Source: Candidatus Dadabacteria bacterium
GTDB lineage: Bacteria; Desulfobacterota_D; UBA1144; Nemesobacterales; Nemesobacteraceae
Direction: 5' to 3'
NCBI GenBank assembly: GCA_951812735.1
Contig: OX638332.1
Span: forward strand, 938,732 to 1,002,731
DNA length: 64,000 nt
The position numbers were made by a program, and so were the translations under genes. Shown here piece by piece: positions 1-8,392 of the stretch (positions within the stretch are counted from its first letter, which is position 1; each line of letters opens with the position of its first letter). The notes under the pieces are model-generated. The model was not told the origin of the DNA. It saw only the letters and a program-made list of their open reading frames with translations, and ran no database searches.

Positions 1-2
1 AC

Positions 3-227
3 GACTTGATGCAGGATCCGATTGCTCAGCTTCGCCGGATTTATCTAAAGGCGGGGGTTGGTTTTGATGCAGAAGCGGTGCAGCAAGCCAAGACTTTTAT
101 GAAAAGAAATCCCCAAAACCGCTTTGGCAGGCACGCCTACCATTTAAGTGATTTCGGATTGAGCGAGGAAATTATCGAGGATCATTTCTCCTTTTATCGG
201 GAGAAATATGAAATTCCTTTCGAATAG
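3..227 (+). CDS. C-terminal end of a sulfotransferase family protein (5' partial)
   Basis: The reading frame is open at the left edge of the window, so only the last 75 or so residues are seen. The tail has a basic stretch, then a His-Tyr and FGLSEE segment, then an amphipathic helix with FYREKYEIPF. This is the usual ending of PAPS-dependent sulfotransferases, where a 'GLs-x-E-x-I' helix closes the protein. Such enzymes move a sulfo group from PAPS to an alcohol, amine or sugar. The PAPS-binding loop lies outside the window, so the family call rests on the tail alone. The gene runs in the same direction as two dehydrogenases and an SRPBCC protein, which suggests a small-molecule modification cluster. 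Confidence 0.6.
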   Translation, partial: DLMQDPIAQLRRIYLKAGVGFDAEAVQQAKTFMKRNPQNRFGRHAYHLSDFGLSEEIIEDHFSFYREKYEIPFE

Positions 228-283
228 TCTATGCAAATTCAAGCAACCACAAAGAACCGAAAAACAATGCAGAGAAACTCACC

Positions 284-1285
284 ATGAAGCGAAAAACAAA
301 CCAAATGGGTGATGGTTCTTTCATAAACGCTATAACCATCGCAATTCGAGATTTGGCGCAACCCAAGGTATCGGAAGTAAATCCTGTTCCAAAGCACGTA
401 CGTATTGATGGCAAAACTTGTCTAATAACCGGAGCGAACAGCGGGCTGGGTAAAGCCGCTGCCATCGAACTTGCAAGACGTGGCGCAAACATGATTTTAG
501 CTTGTCGACCTGGTCATACGAAAACATGCGACGAAATAAAGGAACTGTCTGGTTCTCAGGATGTAGAAATGATGGAAGTAGACCTCTCAGATCTTCGGTC
601 GGTACACCGTCTTTGCGATGGTCTGAGCGACCGGAACATCAAAATTGATATTGCGGTTTTCAACGCAGGCTTAGCGCCCAAAAAGGCAATTAAAACACCG
701 CAAGGATACGAAACAATGTTCGCGGTTCATTTCCTGTCGAATCGCATCATGATTGACCGGTGGTTGAAAGACGGCGTGATTTTTCCATCGAGCCAAGCTG
801 GAAAAACACCGCGAATTATCTTCGTTTCATCTGAGGCTCATCGGTCCTCTCATACTATCGATTTCGACCACCTCGGGGAATTTACCGACTATGGACTCAG
901 GGATGGCTTCAAGTATTACGGTATAAGCAAACTTACTCTGTGTATGTTTGCAACTGAACTCTCGCGCCGTTTGAACACAGGAAGAAAAACTGAGGTTGCA
1001 GTTCACTCAATGTGTCCTGGAGGCGTCGCTACGAACCTTTCACGAGAAACGCCGTCGATTTTGAAACCTATAGTTAACCCATTGCTAAGATATTTTTTTC
1101 AATCTCCAGAAGAAGCTATTGGACCGGTAATTTACTTATGCTGTGCAGAAGAAGCTGGTACCGACACAGGCATCTACTTACATTTAATGCAGCGAAAGTA
1201 CGTGTCTCCTACGGCGTTGGATAAGGGAAACGGAACTAAGTTGTGGGAAGCAAGTGGGCCCTTAGTCGCTAATTCCCGAGAGTAA
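284..1285 (+). CDS. Short-chain dehydrogenase/reductase, retinol-dehydrogenase-like
   Basis: NAD(P)-dependent oxidoreductase of 333 residues. A Rossmann cofactor motif TGANSGLG lies at residues 49-56, an FNAG motif at about 126-129, the catalytic Ser pair near 182 and the YGISK active site with Tyr212 and Lys216. The Arg after the second strand (LACR) points to NADP. The first 40 residues precede the fold and are longer than in classical SDRs, as in WWOX/retinol dehydrogenase-type members. The substrate cannot be read from sequence. It sits 56 bp after the sulfotransferase and about 110 bp before a second SDR, and its codon use looks AT-richer than the housekeeping genes from 2.9 kb on. Confidence 0.85.
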   Translation: MKRKTNQMGDGSFINAITIAIRDLAQPKVSEVNPVPKHVRIDGKTCLITGANSGLGKAAAIELARRGANMILACRPGHTKTCDEIKELSGSQDVEMMEVDLSDLRSVHRLCDGLSDRNIKIDIAVFNAGLAPKKAIKTPQGYETMFAVHFLSNRIMIDRWLKDGVIFPSSQAGKTPRIIFVSSEAHRSSHTIDFDHLGEFTDYGLRDGFKYYGISKLTLCMFATELSRRLNTGRKTEVAVHSMCPGGVATNLSRETPSILKPIVNPLLRYFFQSPEEAIGPVIYLCCAEEAGTDTGIYLHLMQRKYVSPTALDKGNGTKLWEASGPLVANSRE

Positions 1286-1394
1286 GCCCTATAGCTGGCG
1301 TAGTAGCTGGGTGAGCAAGTACCAGATGCGCATTTGTGTTATATAAAGATTAGTTGTACGCGAGACCACACCTTATACATAAAGTTGCTCCAGC

Positions 1395-2399
1395 ATGCCT
1401 AAAACGTTCTCAAAATCTGTAACTCATATCTTGCAGTTGTTTACCAGTAAGCCGATGGCGGAAGAAGTTGATATGTCGAGTCGGAACGTCATTGTGACAG
1501 GTGCTGCTCCTCATTCAATTGGTTACGAAACGGCCAAGATTCTTGCAAGTTGGGGGGCTACAGTTGTTGTCACCAGTACTCACAATATTGAATTGATGGA
1601 AAGTTCTCTAAAAAGAGACTTGCGGATCATTGGCGCTGACGAAAAGAAGATTACAGCCCACACGTTAGATCTGTGTGATGTCGGTAGTGTTAATAATTTT
1701 ACGACGTGGTACCAAAAAAATTACAACGACCAACTACATGTACTTATCAATAACGCAGGGATTCATAAGAACATTCTTAATCCAAGAAAAAAGCCACCCA
1801 TGACAAAAGATGGTTTCGAAATTCACTGGCGAACCAATTTCCTTGGAACTTTTCACCTGACGAGTTTATTGCTTCCAATTCTTAAGCAAAATGGTTTAGA
1901 AAACGGAGATGCGCGAATCATAAACGTGACTTCCCACTTGCACGACAGGGTGAAAAACAAGAGCATGTTTAACGATGACAGAGGCTACCACTCCTGGGAT
2001 GCTTATGGGCTGTCAAAGCTAGCGCTAATTCACTTTACTTTTGAGATCCAGAGACGGTTTGCCAAAAAGTACAACCTCCAATCGGCAGCAGTGCACCCCG
2101 GGTCCGTTATGACTAATCTTACGCAGATTAAAGAGTTCGAAGGAAAGATCGGGTACCTTCTAAACCAAATCTGTTCCTCGCTCGCATCTTTTGTCTTGTT
2201 GCGCCCAATATTTGGCGCACAAACTTCTGTGATGTGTGCTAGTAAATACCCGCTTCAAGGTGGAAACTATTACGCACGCTGCGAAATAGTGGAATCATCC
2301 GACGAGACAAAAGATCAGAAGGTATCGAAGCTTTTATGGGACAACTCAGATGCATGGGTTAAAACTCTAGTTAAAAACAGTAGAGATGGGCATGAATAA
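1395..2399 (+). CDS. Short-chain dehydrogenase/reductase with variant cofactor loop
   Basis: A 334-residue SDR. NNAG lies at 119-122, the catalytic Ser at 180 and YGLSK with Tyr204 and Lys208. The glycine-rich loop is unusual: TGAAPHSIGYE at about 35-45 carries an extra residue and lacks the middle Gly of the classical TGxxxGxG. This may change cofactor preference or affinity, which is an inference. A 30-residue N-terminal stretch precedes the fold, as in its upstream neighbour, and the two may be old paralogues. Its last 14 bases overlap the start of the next gene, which argues for translational coupling with the SRPBCC protein. Confidence 0.85.
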   Translation: MPKTFSKSVTHILQLFTSKPMAEEVDMSSRNVIVTGAAPHSIGYETAKILASWGATVVVTSTHNIELMESSLKRDLRIIGADEKKITAHTLDLCDVGSVNNFTTWYQKNYNDQLHVLINNAGIHKNILNPRKKPPMTKDGFEIHWRTNFLGTFHLTSLLLPILKQNGLENGDARIINVTSHLHDRVKNKSMFNDDRGYHSWDAYGLSKLALIHFTFEIQRRFAKKYNLQSAAVHPGSVMTNLTQIKEFEGKIGYLLNQICSSLASFVLLRPIFGAQTSVMCASKYPLQGGNYYARCEIVESSDETKDQKVSKLLWDNSDAWVKTLVKNSRDGHE

Positions 2400-2856
2400 T
2401 TTTATTGTACGTACCGACCGCATTCAGATCAACGCACCCATTGACTTCGTTTGGGAGGTCCTGACTGACGTTGAAAAATATGGTGAGTGGAATCCATTCA
2501 CACCTCGGGCTAGAACCGATTTCAAAATTGGGTCGCCCGCTCATCTACTGGTAAGAATGGGACCCACAAAATTCAGAATAACCGAAACCGTATGTGCATT
2601 TGAAAAACCACGCCTTGTTGCTTGGAGCAGGAAATTCGGAGCTTCCTGGTTCTTGTTTGTGGTGCGAGAGCAGCATCTGGAACCTATAAGTGATGACAGC
2701 TGCAGCTACCATAATGTCGACCTATTGAGCGGTGTGTTTTCATCAATCGTCTCGCTGTTCTTCGGCGGTTATATGCGCCGCGGTTTTAGCGATGTAGGCG
2801 TGGGATTAAAACTTCGTGCAGAAACTCTATATCGGAAAGCGAAAAACCAGAGTTAA
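2386..2856 (+). CDS. SRPBCC (START-like) ligand-binding protein
   Basis: 156 residues with the helix-grip signature near the N-terminus: the I-x-A-P-x-D-x-V-W-x-V-L-x-D pattern, then Y-x-E-W-N-P-F. This is typical of polyketide cyclase/dehydrase and lipid-transfer relatives. These proteins hold a hydrophobic small molecule in a deep pocket, either as carriers or as cyclases. The start overlaps the end of the preceding dehydrogenase, so the two are probably made together and may act on the same molecule. No signal peptide is evident, so it is probably cytoplasmic. The ligand is unknown. Confidence 0.75.
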   Translation: MGMNNFIVRTDRIQINAPIDFVWEVLTDVEKYGEWNPFTPRARTDFKIGSPAHLLVRMGPTKFRITETVCAFEKPRLVAWSRKFGASWFLFVVREQHLEPISDDSCSYHNVDLLSGVFSSIVSLFFGGYMRRGFSDVGVGLKLRAETLYRKAKNQS

Positions 2857-2945
2857 CCTAATCCCCAGAAGTACTGTGTTCCATCTTGGTGTGTAGGATC
2901 TTTGGCGGATACCGAACTAACGCCGAAAGAGAGAAAAAGACTCTA

Positions 2946-3623
2946 CTAAGGAGAAATCCCGACAAAGCTGATCATCTTGTCCGTACCAGAACCATCTCTT
3001 CTGTACGAAGGAAGATCCTGACAGCAAGTGCACATGTCCATCGTCTCGATTTCCAGAACTCCCGCATCGCAAAGTTCGATTCTGTTAAGTTCCACAAGAT
3101 CAAGAAGAAACTTCCCGTCACCTTTTTCGAAAAGCCAGTTTCCCTCGCCACTGAACCTCGAAGCGAACTGTGACGCTACATCGTCTCGAACTTCGTAGCA
3201 GCACCCTCCTATAGCCGGGCCTATCACGGCCACGGCATCCTGCGGTTTCAAAGAATATTTTTCACAAACGGCCCCAAGACAGTTGCTGACCGCACGTAGC
3301 GAGGTTCCACGCCATCCCGCGTGAACAGCGCATACGCACCTAGAATCGGGAAAGTAGAGCAAAACAGGAACGCAGTCGGCCGTGATGACCCCGACGCCTA
3401 CTCCTTTTTGCTGCGTAACGACCGAATCGGCTTCGGCATAGTTCTCTCCCATGGCACTGTCGGCGAAAAAAACAGTGTTGCCGTGAACCTGGTTCACGGT
3501 AAGGATATTTTTAAGCCCGTGGGCGGAGGCAATTCTCAGGATATCCGGCCCTCCGGGATCATGAACAAAACCGTGGATAACGCCGTCGCACTTCTCAAGC
3601 AAAGGCGAACGAAAAACCTTCAT
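2946..3623 (-). CDS. pgeF: Purine nucleoside phosphorylase / laccase-domain protein (YfiH family)
   Basis: 225 residues of the YfiH/DUF152 family. Members cleave purine nucleosides and are associated with peptidoglycan editing. The zinc-site residues are present: His in VNQVHGNTVF, Cys in ITADCVPVL and His in AVHAGWRGT, in the usual order. A Cys-rich stretch (CTCCQD) lies close to the C-terminus, as in the family. Its ATG overlaps the stop of the upstream pseudouridine synthase by 4 bases, giving the order SAM hydrolase, rluD-type, pgeF in one minus-strand operon. An rluD-yfiH pair is common in bacteria, which supports both calls. Confidence 0.9.
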   Translation of the reverse strand: MKVFRSPLLEKCDGVIHGFVHDPGGPDILRIASAHGLKNILTVNQVHGNTVFFADSAMGENYAEADSVVTQQKGVGVGVITADCVPVLLYFPDSRCVCAVHAGWRGTSLRAVSNCLGAVCEKYSLKPQDAVAVIGPAIGGCCYEVRDDVASQFASRFSGEGNWLFEKGDGKFLLDLVELNRIELCDAGVLEIETMDMCTCCQDLPSYRRDGSGTDKMISFVGISP

Positions 3624-4576
3624 CCTTTCTGTCTCCCTAAAAAATCGATCACTGAAACCATATCTTCAGGAATTTCCGCCGAGAACTCAATCGGCTTTCC
3701 GGTCGCCGGATGGGTGAATCCGAGGCTTCTCGCGTGAAGCGCGTGTCTTTTTATTAACGTCCCCAGGATCCCTGAATTTTTGGGGCGGCTCTTTTTGCCT
3801 CCGTAAACTTTATCAGCAAGCACCGGGAACCCGTTTTCAGAAAAATGAACCCTTATCTGGTGAGTTCTTCCTGTCTTCGGCCAGACATTCACAAAAGTCG
3901 CTCCACGCAACCTCTCGATTGCCTCCCAGCGGGTTTCAGCATCTCTTCCGGCTTTGGAAAAAGAAGTCATTTTTACCCTGTTCGAGGGGCTTCTTCCTAT
4001 CGGAGAACTGAAAACTCCTGAACTTTTTTTCATTTCCCCTGAAACAATAGCCACATACTCTTTCTTCGTCTCTCTGCTCTTGAACTGCTCGGAAAGGCTT
4101 TTGTGCGCACGGTCGTTCTTCGCAACGACTATGATCCCCGAGGTTTCCTTGTCAAGGCGGTGTACGATTCCGGGACGCATCTCGCCTCCTATTCCCGAAA
4201 GATCTTTACACATATGCACAAGAGCGTTTACAAGCGTGCCGCTTGTTACCCCCGCCCCAGGATGAACCACCATGCCGGCCGGTTTATTGACGACTATCAT
4301 GTCGCGGTCTTCGTAAGCAACCTCGATATCGATTTCCTCTCCCTCGACACTGCAGGGCTCGGGAGGCGGAATATTCACGCTCAGGCTCTCTCCGCCACTT
4401 ATGATCTTAGAGGGCTTAAACGTTTTTCGGTCAATAAGTATGTCTCCCCGCTCTATGTGCTTTTTTATGCTCGAGCGACTAAGTTCCGTCAGGAAACCCG
4501 AGAGAAACACATCCGCTCTTTGTCCAGCAAACTCCCGAGGGATTTCCATTACGTTCTTTTCTTCTGGAGTTTCCAT
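3620..4576 (-). CDS. rluD: RluA/RluD-family large-subunit pseudouridine synthase
   Basis: 318 residues. An S4 RNA-binding domain fills about residues 15-65 (RADVFLSGFL, then IKKHIERGDILID). The catalytic domain follows, with the GIVHRLDKETSG motif whose Asp attacks the uridine, and a TGRTHQIRVH motif. RluD modifies U1911, U1915 and U1917 of 23S rRNA. The exact target here is inferred from family and context, so RluD versus a close RluA-type paralogue is not fully settled. A strong ribosome-binding site (AAGGGGAG) lies 4 bases before the ATG. It is 9 bp downstream of the SAM hydrolase gene. Confidence 0.9.
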   Translation of the reverse strand: METPEEKNVMEIPREFAGQRADVFLSGFLTELSRSSIKKHIERGDILIDRKTFKPSKIISGGESLSVNIPPPEPCSVEGEEIDIEVAYEDRDMIVVNKPAGMVVHPGAGVTSGTLVNALVHMCKDLSGIGGEMRPGIVHRLDKETSGIIVVAKNDRAHKSLSEQFKSRETKKEYVAIVSGEMKKSSGVFSSPIGRSPSNRVKMTSFSKAGRDAETRWEAIERLRGATFVNVWPKTGRTHQIRVHFSENGFPVLADKVYGGKKSRPKNSGILGTLIKRHALHARSLGFTHPATGKPIEFSAEIPEDMVSVIDFLGRQKG

Positions 4577-4585
4577 GGACTCCCC

Positions 4586-5368
4586 TTAGCTCTTCTTGTC
4601 AATAATAACAATTTCCGGCGGAGCTTCGCCGAAAACATCATACGCCCGGCCCTGATTAACCGATATCTCGATATATCCGCAGCTTCCTCCGACAGCGAGA
4701 ATCTCTCCAGGCTCTACCGAAGAATATGACTCCGAAATTCCCGCGACCTGCTTGCCTCCAACGGTCACCGAAGCCCCGGCCCTGTTCCCGATTGCCTCCG
4801 TCGGTATGCTGGTTACAAGGTTTCCGAACTTGTCAGTGTAAACGACTGTTCCACGAATCTCGCTTCCGGTTACCGAATATCCGTCGCCGGGAAGAATTTC
4901 AGGATCCTGGATCTGGGGTCCGATTTCTGAGAAAGAAACCCCGAGCGAGAGATGCGCCGCGACCGGGGAGAATATGTCTCTTCCATGAAAAGTGGAGCTT
5001 ATCTCTTTTAAAAAGTAGTCGCGGTTTTTTATTTCGCGGGCACTGAAATCCTCACAGGAACGAATGACCGAGCTGAAAACACCGTTATCGGGCCCCACAA
5101 AGAAATGACCGTCGGCCACAACCGCAATGGGCCTTCGTTCGCTTCCGACTCCTGGGTCAACAACGACCAAATGTACGGTCTTTTCCGGAAAATATCGGTA
5201 TGAATTCCCAATCACAAAAGACGCGGCACCAACGTCGTGGGAGTCAATGCAGTGGGTTATATCGACCGGGTTGGCGTTTTCGTTTACAGAAAGCATTACC
5301 CCCTTCATCGCTCCCACGTAATGATCCTTTAACCCAAAATCGGTCGTCAGTGTTATAGTGCTCTTCAT
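4586..5368 (-). CDS. S-adenosyl-L-methionine hydrolase (adenosine-forming), DUF62 family
   Basis: 260 residues of the SAM hydroxide adenosyltransferase family, related to fluorinases and chlorinases. The N-terminus has TLTTDFGLKDHYVGAMKG with the conserved Asp. Further on are VVDPGVGS, the GPDNGVFS motif and FHGRDIFSPVAAHL, all family hallmarks. The enzyme splits SAM to adenosine and methionine in the cytoplasm. Members with the Asp-Arg-His set (here in the GRD and DxH motifs) use water rather than halide. It is the first gene of the operon with rluD and pgeF, and a GGAG ribosome-binding site precedes the ATG. Confidence 0.85.
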   Translation of the reverse strand: MKSTITLTTDFGLKDHYVGAMKGVMLSVNENANPVDITHCIDSHDVGAASFVIGNSYRYFPEKTVHLVVVDPGVGSERRPIAVVADGHFFVGPDNGVFSSVIRSCEDFSAREIKNRDYFLKEISSTFHGRDIFSPVAAHLSLGVSFSEIGPQIQDPEILPGDGYSVTGSEIRGTVVYTDKFGNLVTSIPTEAIGNRAGASVTVGGKQVAGISESYSSVEPGEILAVGGSCGYIEISVNQGRAYDVFGEAPPEIVIIDKKS

Positions 5369-5410
5369 TTAAGCCGCTCCGCGAGTAAGATTATGGAAGG
5401 GAGACGGAAT

Positions 5411-5416
5411 TATATC
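5411..5416 (+). promoter_or_regulatory. Putative -10 element of a leaderless transcript
   Basis: TATATC lies exactly 7 bases before the ATG of the MBL hydrolase, which would put the transcript start at or next to the start codon. No Shine-Dalgarno sequence is in place for this ATG (GGAAGGGAG is too far upstream). The -35 region is weak. Confidence 0.35.
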
Positions 5417-5423
5417 AAGTCAG

Positions 5424-6185
5424 ATGGTAAAACTTACGGTTCTGGGTTCGGGCACCTGTGTGCCCCACAAGAAAAGAGGTTCTTCCGGATATCTTTTGAG
5501 TACCGATACCGGCACGGCCCTTTTTGACTGCGGAAACGGTGCAGTCTGGAAACTCGAGAAAATAGGGGTCGACTACCTTGGGATTGACAATGTTTTCATA
5601 ACGCATTTTCACCCCGATCACACTTCCGACCTGATCCCTCTTCTCTTCGCCACGAGGCATCCATACGGGAAAAAAAGAGAGAAAACGCTCGGGATATGGG
5701 GGCCGGAGGGGTTCTCAGAGTTTATCGAAAAGCTGCGGGCGCCTTACAGGGAGTGGGTAAGACCCGACCTTGTTGAAATCCGTGAGATAGGAAAAAAGAA
5801 ACAGAAAATCGACGGCCTCGAAATAAAGACATTCAAAACCGTTCATACTGAAAACAGTATTGGCTATGTTGTACGCTCCAGCGGAAAGAAAATCGTCTAC
5901 ACGGGAGATACAGGTTATTTCCCCGGACTTCGCCAAGCGGCCTCGGAAGCAGACATATTCGTTACGGAATGCGCGCTTCCTGATTCAGAGAAAATGGCCG
6001 TTCACATGACTCCCTCGGACATAGCGGAGATTCTTCGGGAAAGCATTCCCAAAAAAATCGTGCTCTCGCATCTTTACCCTTCAATGGACGGAAGAGATCT
6101 TCCGGAAGAAATAAAAACACTTTCAGGAAACAGCGAAACGGAGATAATAGTCGCTGAGGACCTGATGGAAATTGTCGCACAATAA
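5424..6185 (+). CDS. MBL-fold metallo-hydrolase, ribonuclease Z-like
   Basis: 253 residues of the metallo-beta-lactamase fold. The metal motif is THFHPDHTSDL near residue 60. A later GDTG (VYTGDTGYFP) carries the bridging Asp, and a final LSHLYP supplies the last His. The N-terminal VLGSGTCVP is the usual first strand of RNase Z-like MBL proteins. The length is below that of true tRNase Z (about 300 or more) and no exosite arm is seen, so the substrate is open: RNA, a phosphodiester or a thioester. It is divergent from the SAM hydrolase operon and convergent with pyrF. Confidence 0.8.
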   Translation: MVKLTVLGSGTCVPHKKRGSSGYLLSTDTGTALFDCGNGAVWKLEKIGVDYLGIDNVFITHFHPDHTSDLIPLLFATRHPYGKKREKTLGIWGPEGFSEFIEKLRAPYREWVRPDLVEIREIGKKKQKIDGLEIKTFKTVHTENSIGYVVRSSGKKIVYTGDTGYFPGLRQAASEADIFVTECALPDSEKMAVHMTPSDIAEILRESIPKKIVLSHLYPSMDGRDLPEEIKTLSGNSETEIIVAEDLMEIVAQ

Positions 6186-6200
6186 GGATCAATAGATCCT

Positions 6201-6944
6201 TTAACCATCTTTGCCCGCAACGGCGCGGTTTACTTCATCTATCAGGTTTTCCACAACTTCAAGGCTGTTTTGCGCTTGGGTAACCGGACGTCCCACAACC
6301 AGATAATCGGCTCCGTACTCAATAGCCATCGTTGGAGTTAGCGCCCTTTTATGATCATTTCTGTTTTTTCCCTCTGGGCGTATCCCCGGGGCAACTATTA
6401 CCAGCCGGCTTCCAAATTCCCGCCTGATTTCCCGTATCGATTCCCCCGAAGCCACGACCCCGTCACAGCCCGCTTCAATTGACCTTCGCGTAAAGACCCG
6501 CACGTATTCTTCGAGTTCGAGATTCTCGTTCATCATAAGCGCCCTAAGGTCATCTTGGTTAAGACTTGAAAGAAAAGTGAGAGAAAGAATAAGCGGGCGG
6601 TTTCTTTCACCGCGTCCTTCCTTCGCAGCGGCCACAGTGGCCTTTCCGCCGTTTATGGTAACAAACTCTACTCCCTCGGGCACCGCCCGAAGCGCGGCTG
6701 CAATAGTGCGATCTATGTCTCCCATCTTAAGATCAAGAAAGACCTTTTTTCCAAGTTCCACAAGCTTTTTTACGAACCCCATACCCTCTCGCATAAAGAG
6801 CTGATACCCGACTTTGTAGATTCCGCTCCTTTCGCCGAGAAGTTCCACTAGGGCAAGGGCTTCTTCTCCCGAGTCAAAATCAAGCGCTATTATAATCCTC
6901 TCGCAACTCTGCGCGGCGCTTTTTCCGTTGTTCTCCACTGCCAT
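6201..6944 (-). CDS. pyrF: Orotidine 5'-phosphate decarboxylase
   Basis: 247 residues, TIM barrel. It makes UMP from OMP in the last step of pyrimidine synthesis. The IIALDFDSGEEAL start and the catalytic FLDLKMGDI motif (Asp-Lys-x-x-Asp network) are clear. VAPGIRPEG and a C-terminal GADYLVVGRPVTQA phosphate-binding loop complete the set. The length is normal for type-1 enzymes. AAGGGA lies about 10 bases before the ATG. It converges on the MBL gene with a 15-bp gap. Confidence 0.93.
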   Translation of the reverse strand: MAVENNGKSAAQSCERIIIALDFDSGEEALALVELLGERSGIYKVGYQLFMREGMGFVKKLVELGKKVFLDLKMGDIDRTIAAALRAVPEGVEFVTINGGKATVAAAKEGRGERNRPLILSLTFLSSLNQDDLRALMMNENLELEEYVRVFTRRSIEAGCDGVVASGESIREIRREFGSRLVIVAPGIRPEGKNRNDHKRALTPTMAIEYGADYLVVGRPVTQAQNSLEVVENLIDEVNRAVAGKDG

Positions 6945-7077
6945 AATTTGAATCCCTTTCTGTGCGTTTTTCCGGTCAGATGTTTAGACCGCAAGCGGGA
7001 TAAAGCATACCCGCAAACATGCACCACGCTTAGGGGTACAGCCTGATTTTTGTTATGTACGCGGGAAGTCGCTTTGC

Positions 7078-7106
7078 TTGACCCTCTTTTGCCGTGGCGT
7101 TATCAT
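7078..7106 (+). promoter_or_regulatory. Sigma-70-type promoter of ispH, nearly leaderless
   Basis: TTGACC at 7078-7083, a 17-base spacer and TATCAT at 7101-7106 fit a housekeeping promoter. The ispH ATG at 7117 begins only 10 bases after the -10 box, so the transcript would start about 3-4 bases before the start codon. No ribosome-binding site is seen. Confidence 0.6.
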
Positions 7107-7116
7107 CTACGGTTAC

Positions 7117-8058
7117 ATGCGAGTTGTAGTTGCTAAACCCAGAGGATTCTGCGCCGGAGTGGAAAGGGCGATTGAGATAGTCGAAAGGGCTCTTGAAATG
7201 TACGGTCCTCCGATCTATGTCCGCCACGCCATAGTGCACAACAAAAGGGTCGTGGATTCTCTAAGAGAAAAAGGCGCGGTTTTCGTCGAGGAGCTCGACG
7301 AAATCGAAAACCCCGAAGCGCGGGTAATTTTCAGTGCCCACGGCGTAAGCCCCGCAGTCATCGACGAAGCCAAAAAGCGAGGCTTCCACATAGTTGACGC
7401 AGTCTGTCCGCTTGTGACCAAGGTTCACAACGAAGTAAGGCACTACTCGGAAATGGGATACACGATAATACTCGTAGGTCACAGGGATCACGTTGAAGTT
7501 ATAGGAACGAAGGGCGAGGCGCCCGAAAGTGTAGTGGTGGTGGAGTCGGTAAACGAAGCCCTTTCCATTCACGTCCCAGATCCGGAAAAAGTAGCCTACG
7601 TGACGCAGACCACTCTCAGCGTCGACGACACTAAGGAAATAGTAACTACGCTTGAAAAACGCTTTCCGAAAATAACGAAACCCTCAAAGCTCGATATCTG
7701 CTACGCGACCCAGAACCGCCAGGATGCCGTAAAGAAGCTCGCCGAGATCTCAGACGTCATCTTTATCGTCGGATCCCCTGAAAGTTCGAATTCAAACAGG
7801 CTGGTCGAAGTCGCCAAGTCCTGTGGCGTAAAAGACGCCTACCTTATTGAAGACACAGACGGGCTCGGCAACGTGGGAAGGCTTGAGCGAGACATGACCG
7901 TGGGGATAAGTTCCGGCGCGTCAACCCCCGAGGTGATAATCGAAGAGCTGGTTTCAAGGTTAAAGGACCTGGGAGCTACTACTTTCGAAGAGTTCAGCTT
8001 GAAGGAGGAGTCCACAAAATTTCCCTTTCCCCACTCGTTTGAGTTCTCAACCGGCTGA
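7117..8058 (+). CDS. ispH: 4-hydroxy-3-methylbut-2-enyl diphosphate reductase
   Basis: 313 residues from the chosen ATG. A TTG 39 bases upstream is also in frame but falls in the -35 box. IspH is the last enzyme of the MEP isoprenoid pathway and reduces HMBPP to IPP and DMAPP on a 4Fe-4S cluster. The cluster Cys residues are at 12 (PRGFCAGVERA), 97 (VDAVCPLVTKVH) and 195 (LDICYATQNRQ). The substrate-binding His motifs (RHAIVHNK, FSAHGVSP), TQTTLS and SNSNR are all present. It supplies precursors for the lipid carrier recycled by uppP in this window. Confidence 0.95.
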   Translation: MRVVVAKPRGFCAGVERAIEIVERALEMYGPPIYVRHAIVHNKRVVDSLREKGAVFVEELDEIENPEARVIFSAHGVSPAVIDEAKKRGFHIVDAVCPLVTKVHNEVRHYSEMGYTIILVGHRDHVEVIGTKGEAPESVVVVESVNEALSIHVPDPEKVAYVTQTTLSVDDTKEIVTTLEKRFPKITKPSKLDICYATQNRQDAVKKLAEISDVIFIVGSPESSNSNRLVEVAKSCGVKDAYLIEDTDGLGNVGRLERDMTVGISSGASTPEVIIEELVSRLKDLGATTFEEFSLKEESTKFPFPHSFEFSTG

Positions 8059-8069
8059 GTTTACCGAGA

Positions 8070-8366
8070 ATGCAGGAGCAAACCCTAAGGTACGTAGCCG
8101 ACATAGAGATCCCAGATGGAATAGTGTCGATAGACTGCGAGGTGAGGAGCGGGAGGAAAACGGAGATTCTCTTTATCCTTAACAACTCAACACACGAAGG
8201 AAATGAAAACCCGCCTGAGGGAGATTTCCGGGGTTCTCTTGAGAACAGAGGAGAAATCCTCGTTGAAGCAGAGACAAATGACCCAGAAGCCTTTATAAGA
8301 AAGACCCTCTTTGCCGCATACGGACCCCTTGCGGATATAACCCTTACAGACACCGATACCGACTGA
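8070..8366 (+). CDS. Small conserved-looking hypothetical protein
   Basis: 98 residues, starting 11 bases after ispH in the same direction and so likely co-transcribed. The protein is acidic, has no signal peptide or membrane segment, and alternates short beta-like stretches (YVADIEIPDG, SIDCEVRSG, ILVEAET) with a loop rich in Asn and Glu. It ends in a Thr-Asp repeat (TLTDTDTD). I do not recognise the family. It could be a dodecin-like or small ligand-binding fold, but nothing in the sequence decides this. Confidence 0.5.
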   Translation: MQEQTLRYVADIEIPDGIVSIDCEVRSGRKTEILFILNNSTHEGNENPPEGDFRGSLENRGEILVEAETNDPEAFIRKTLFAAYGPLADITLTDTDTD

Positions 8367-8392
8367 CAGATTCGGGCACTGAAACTGTTTTC

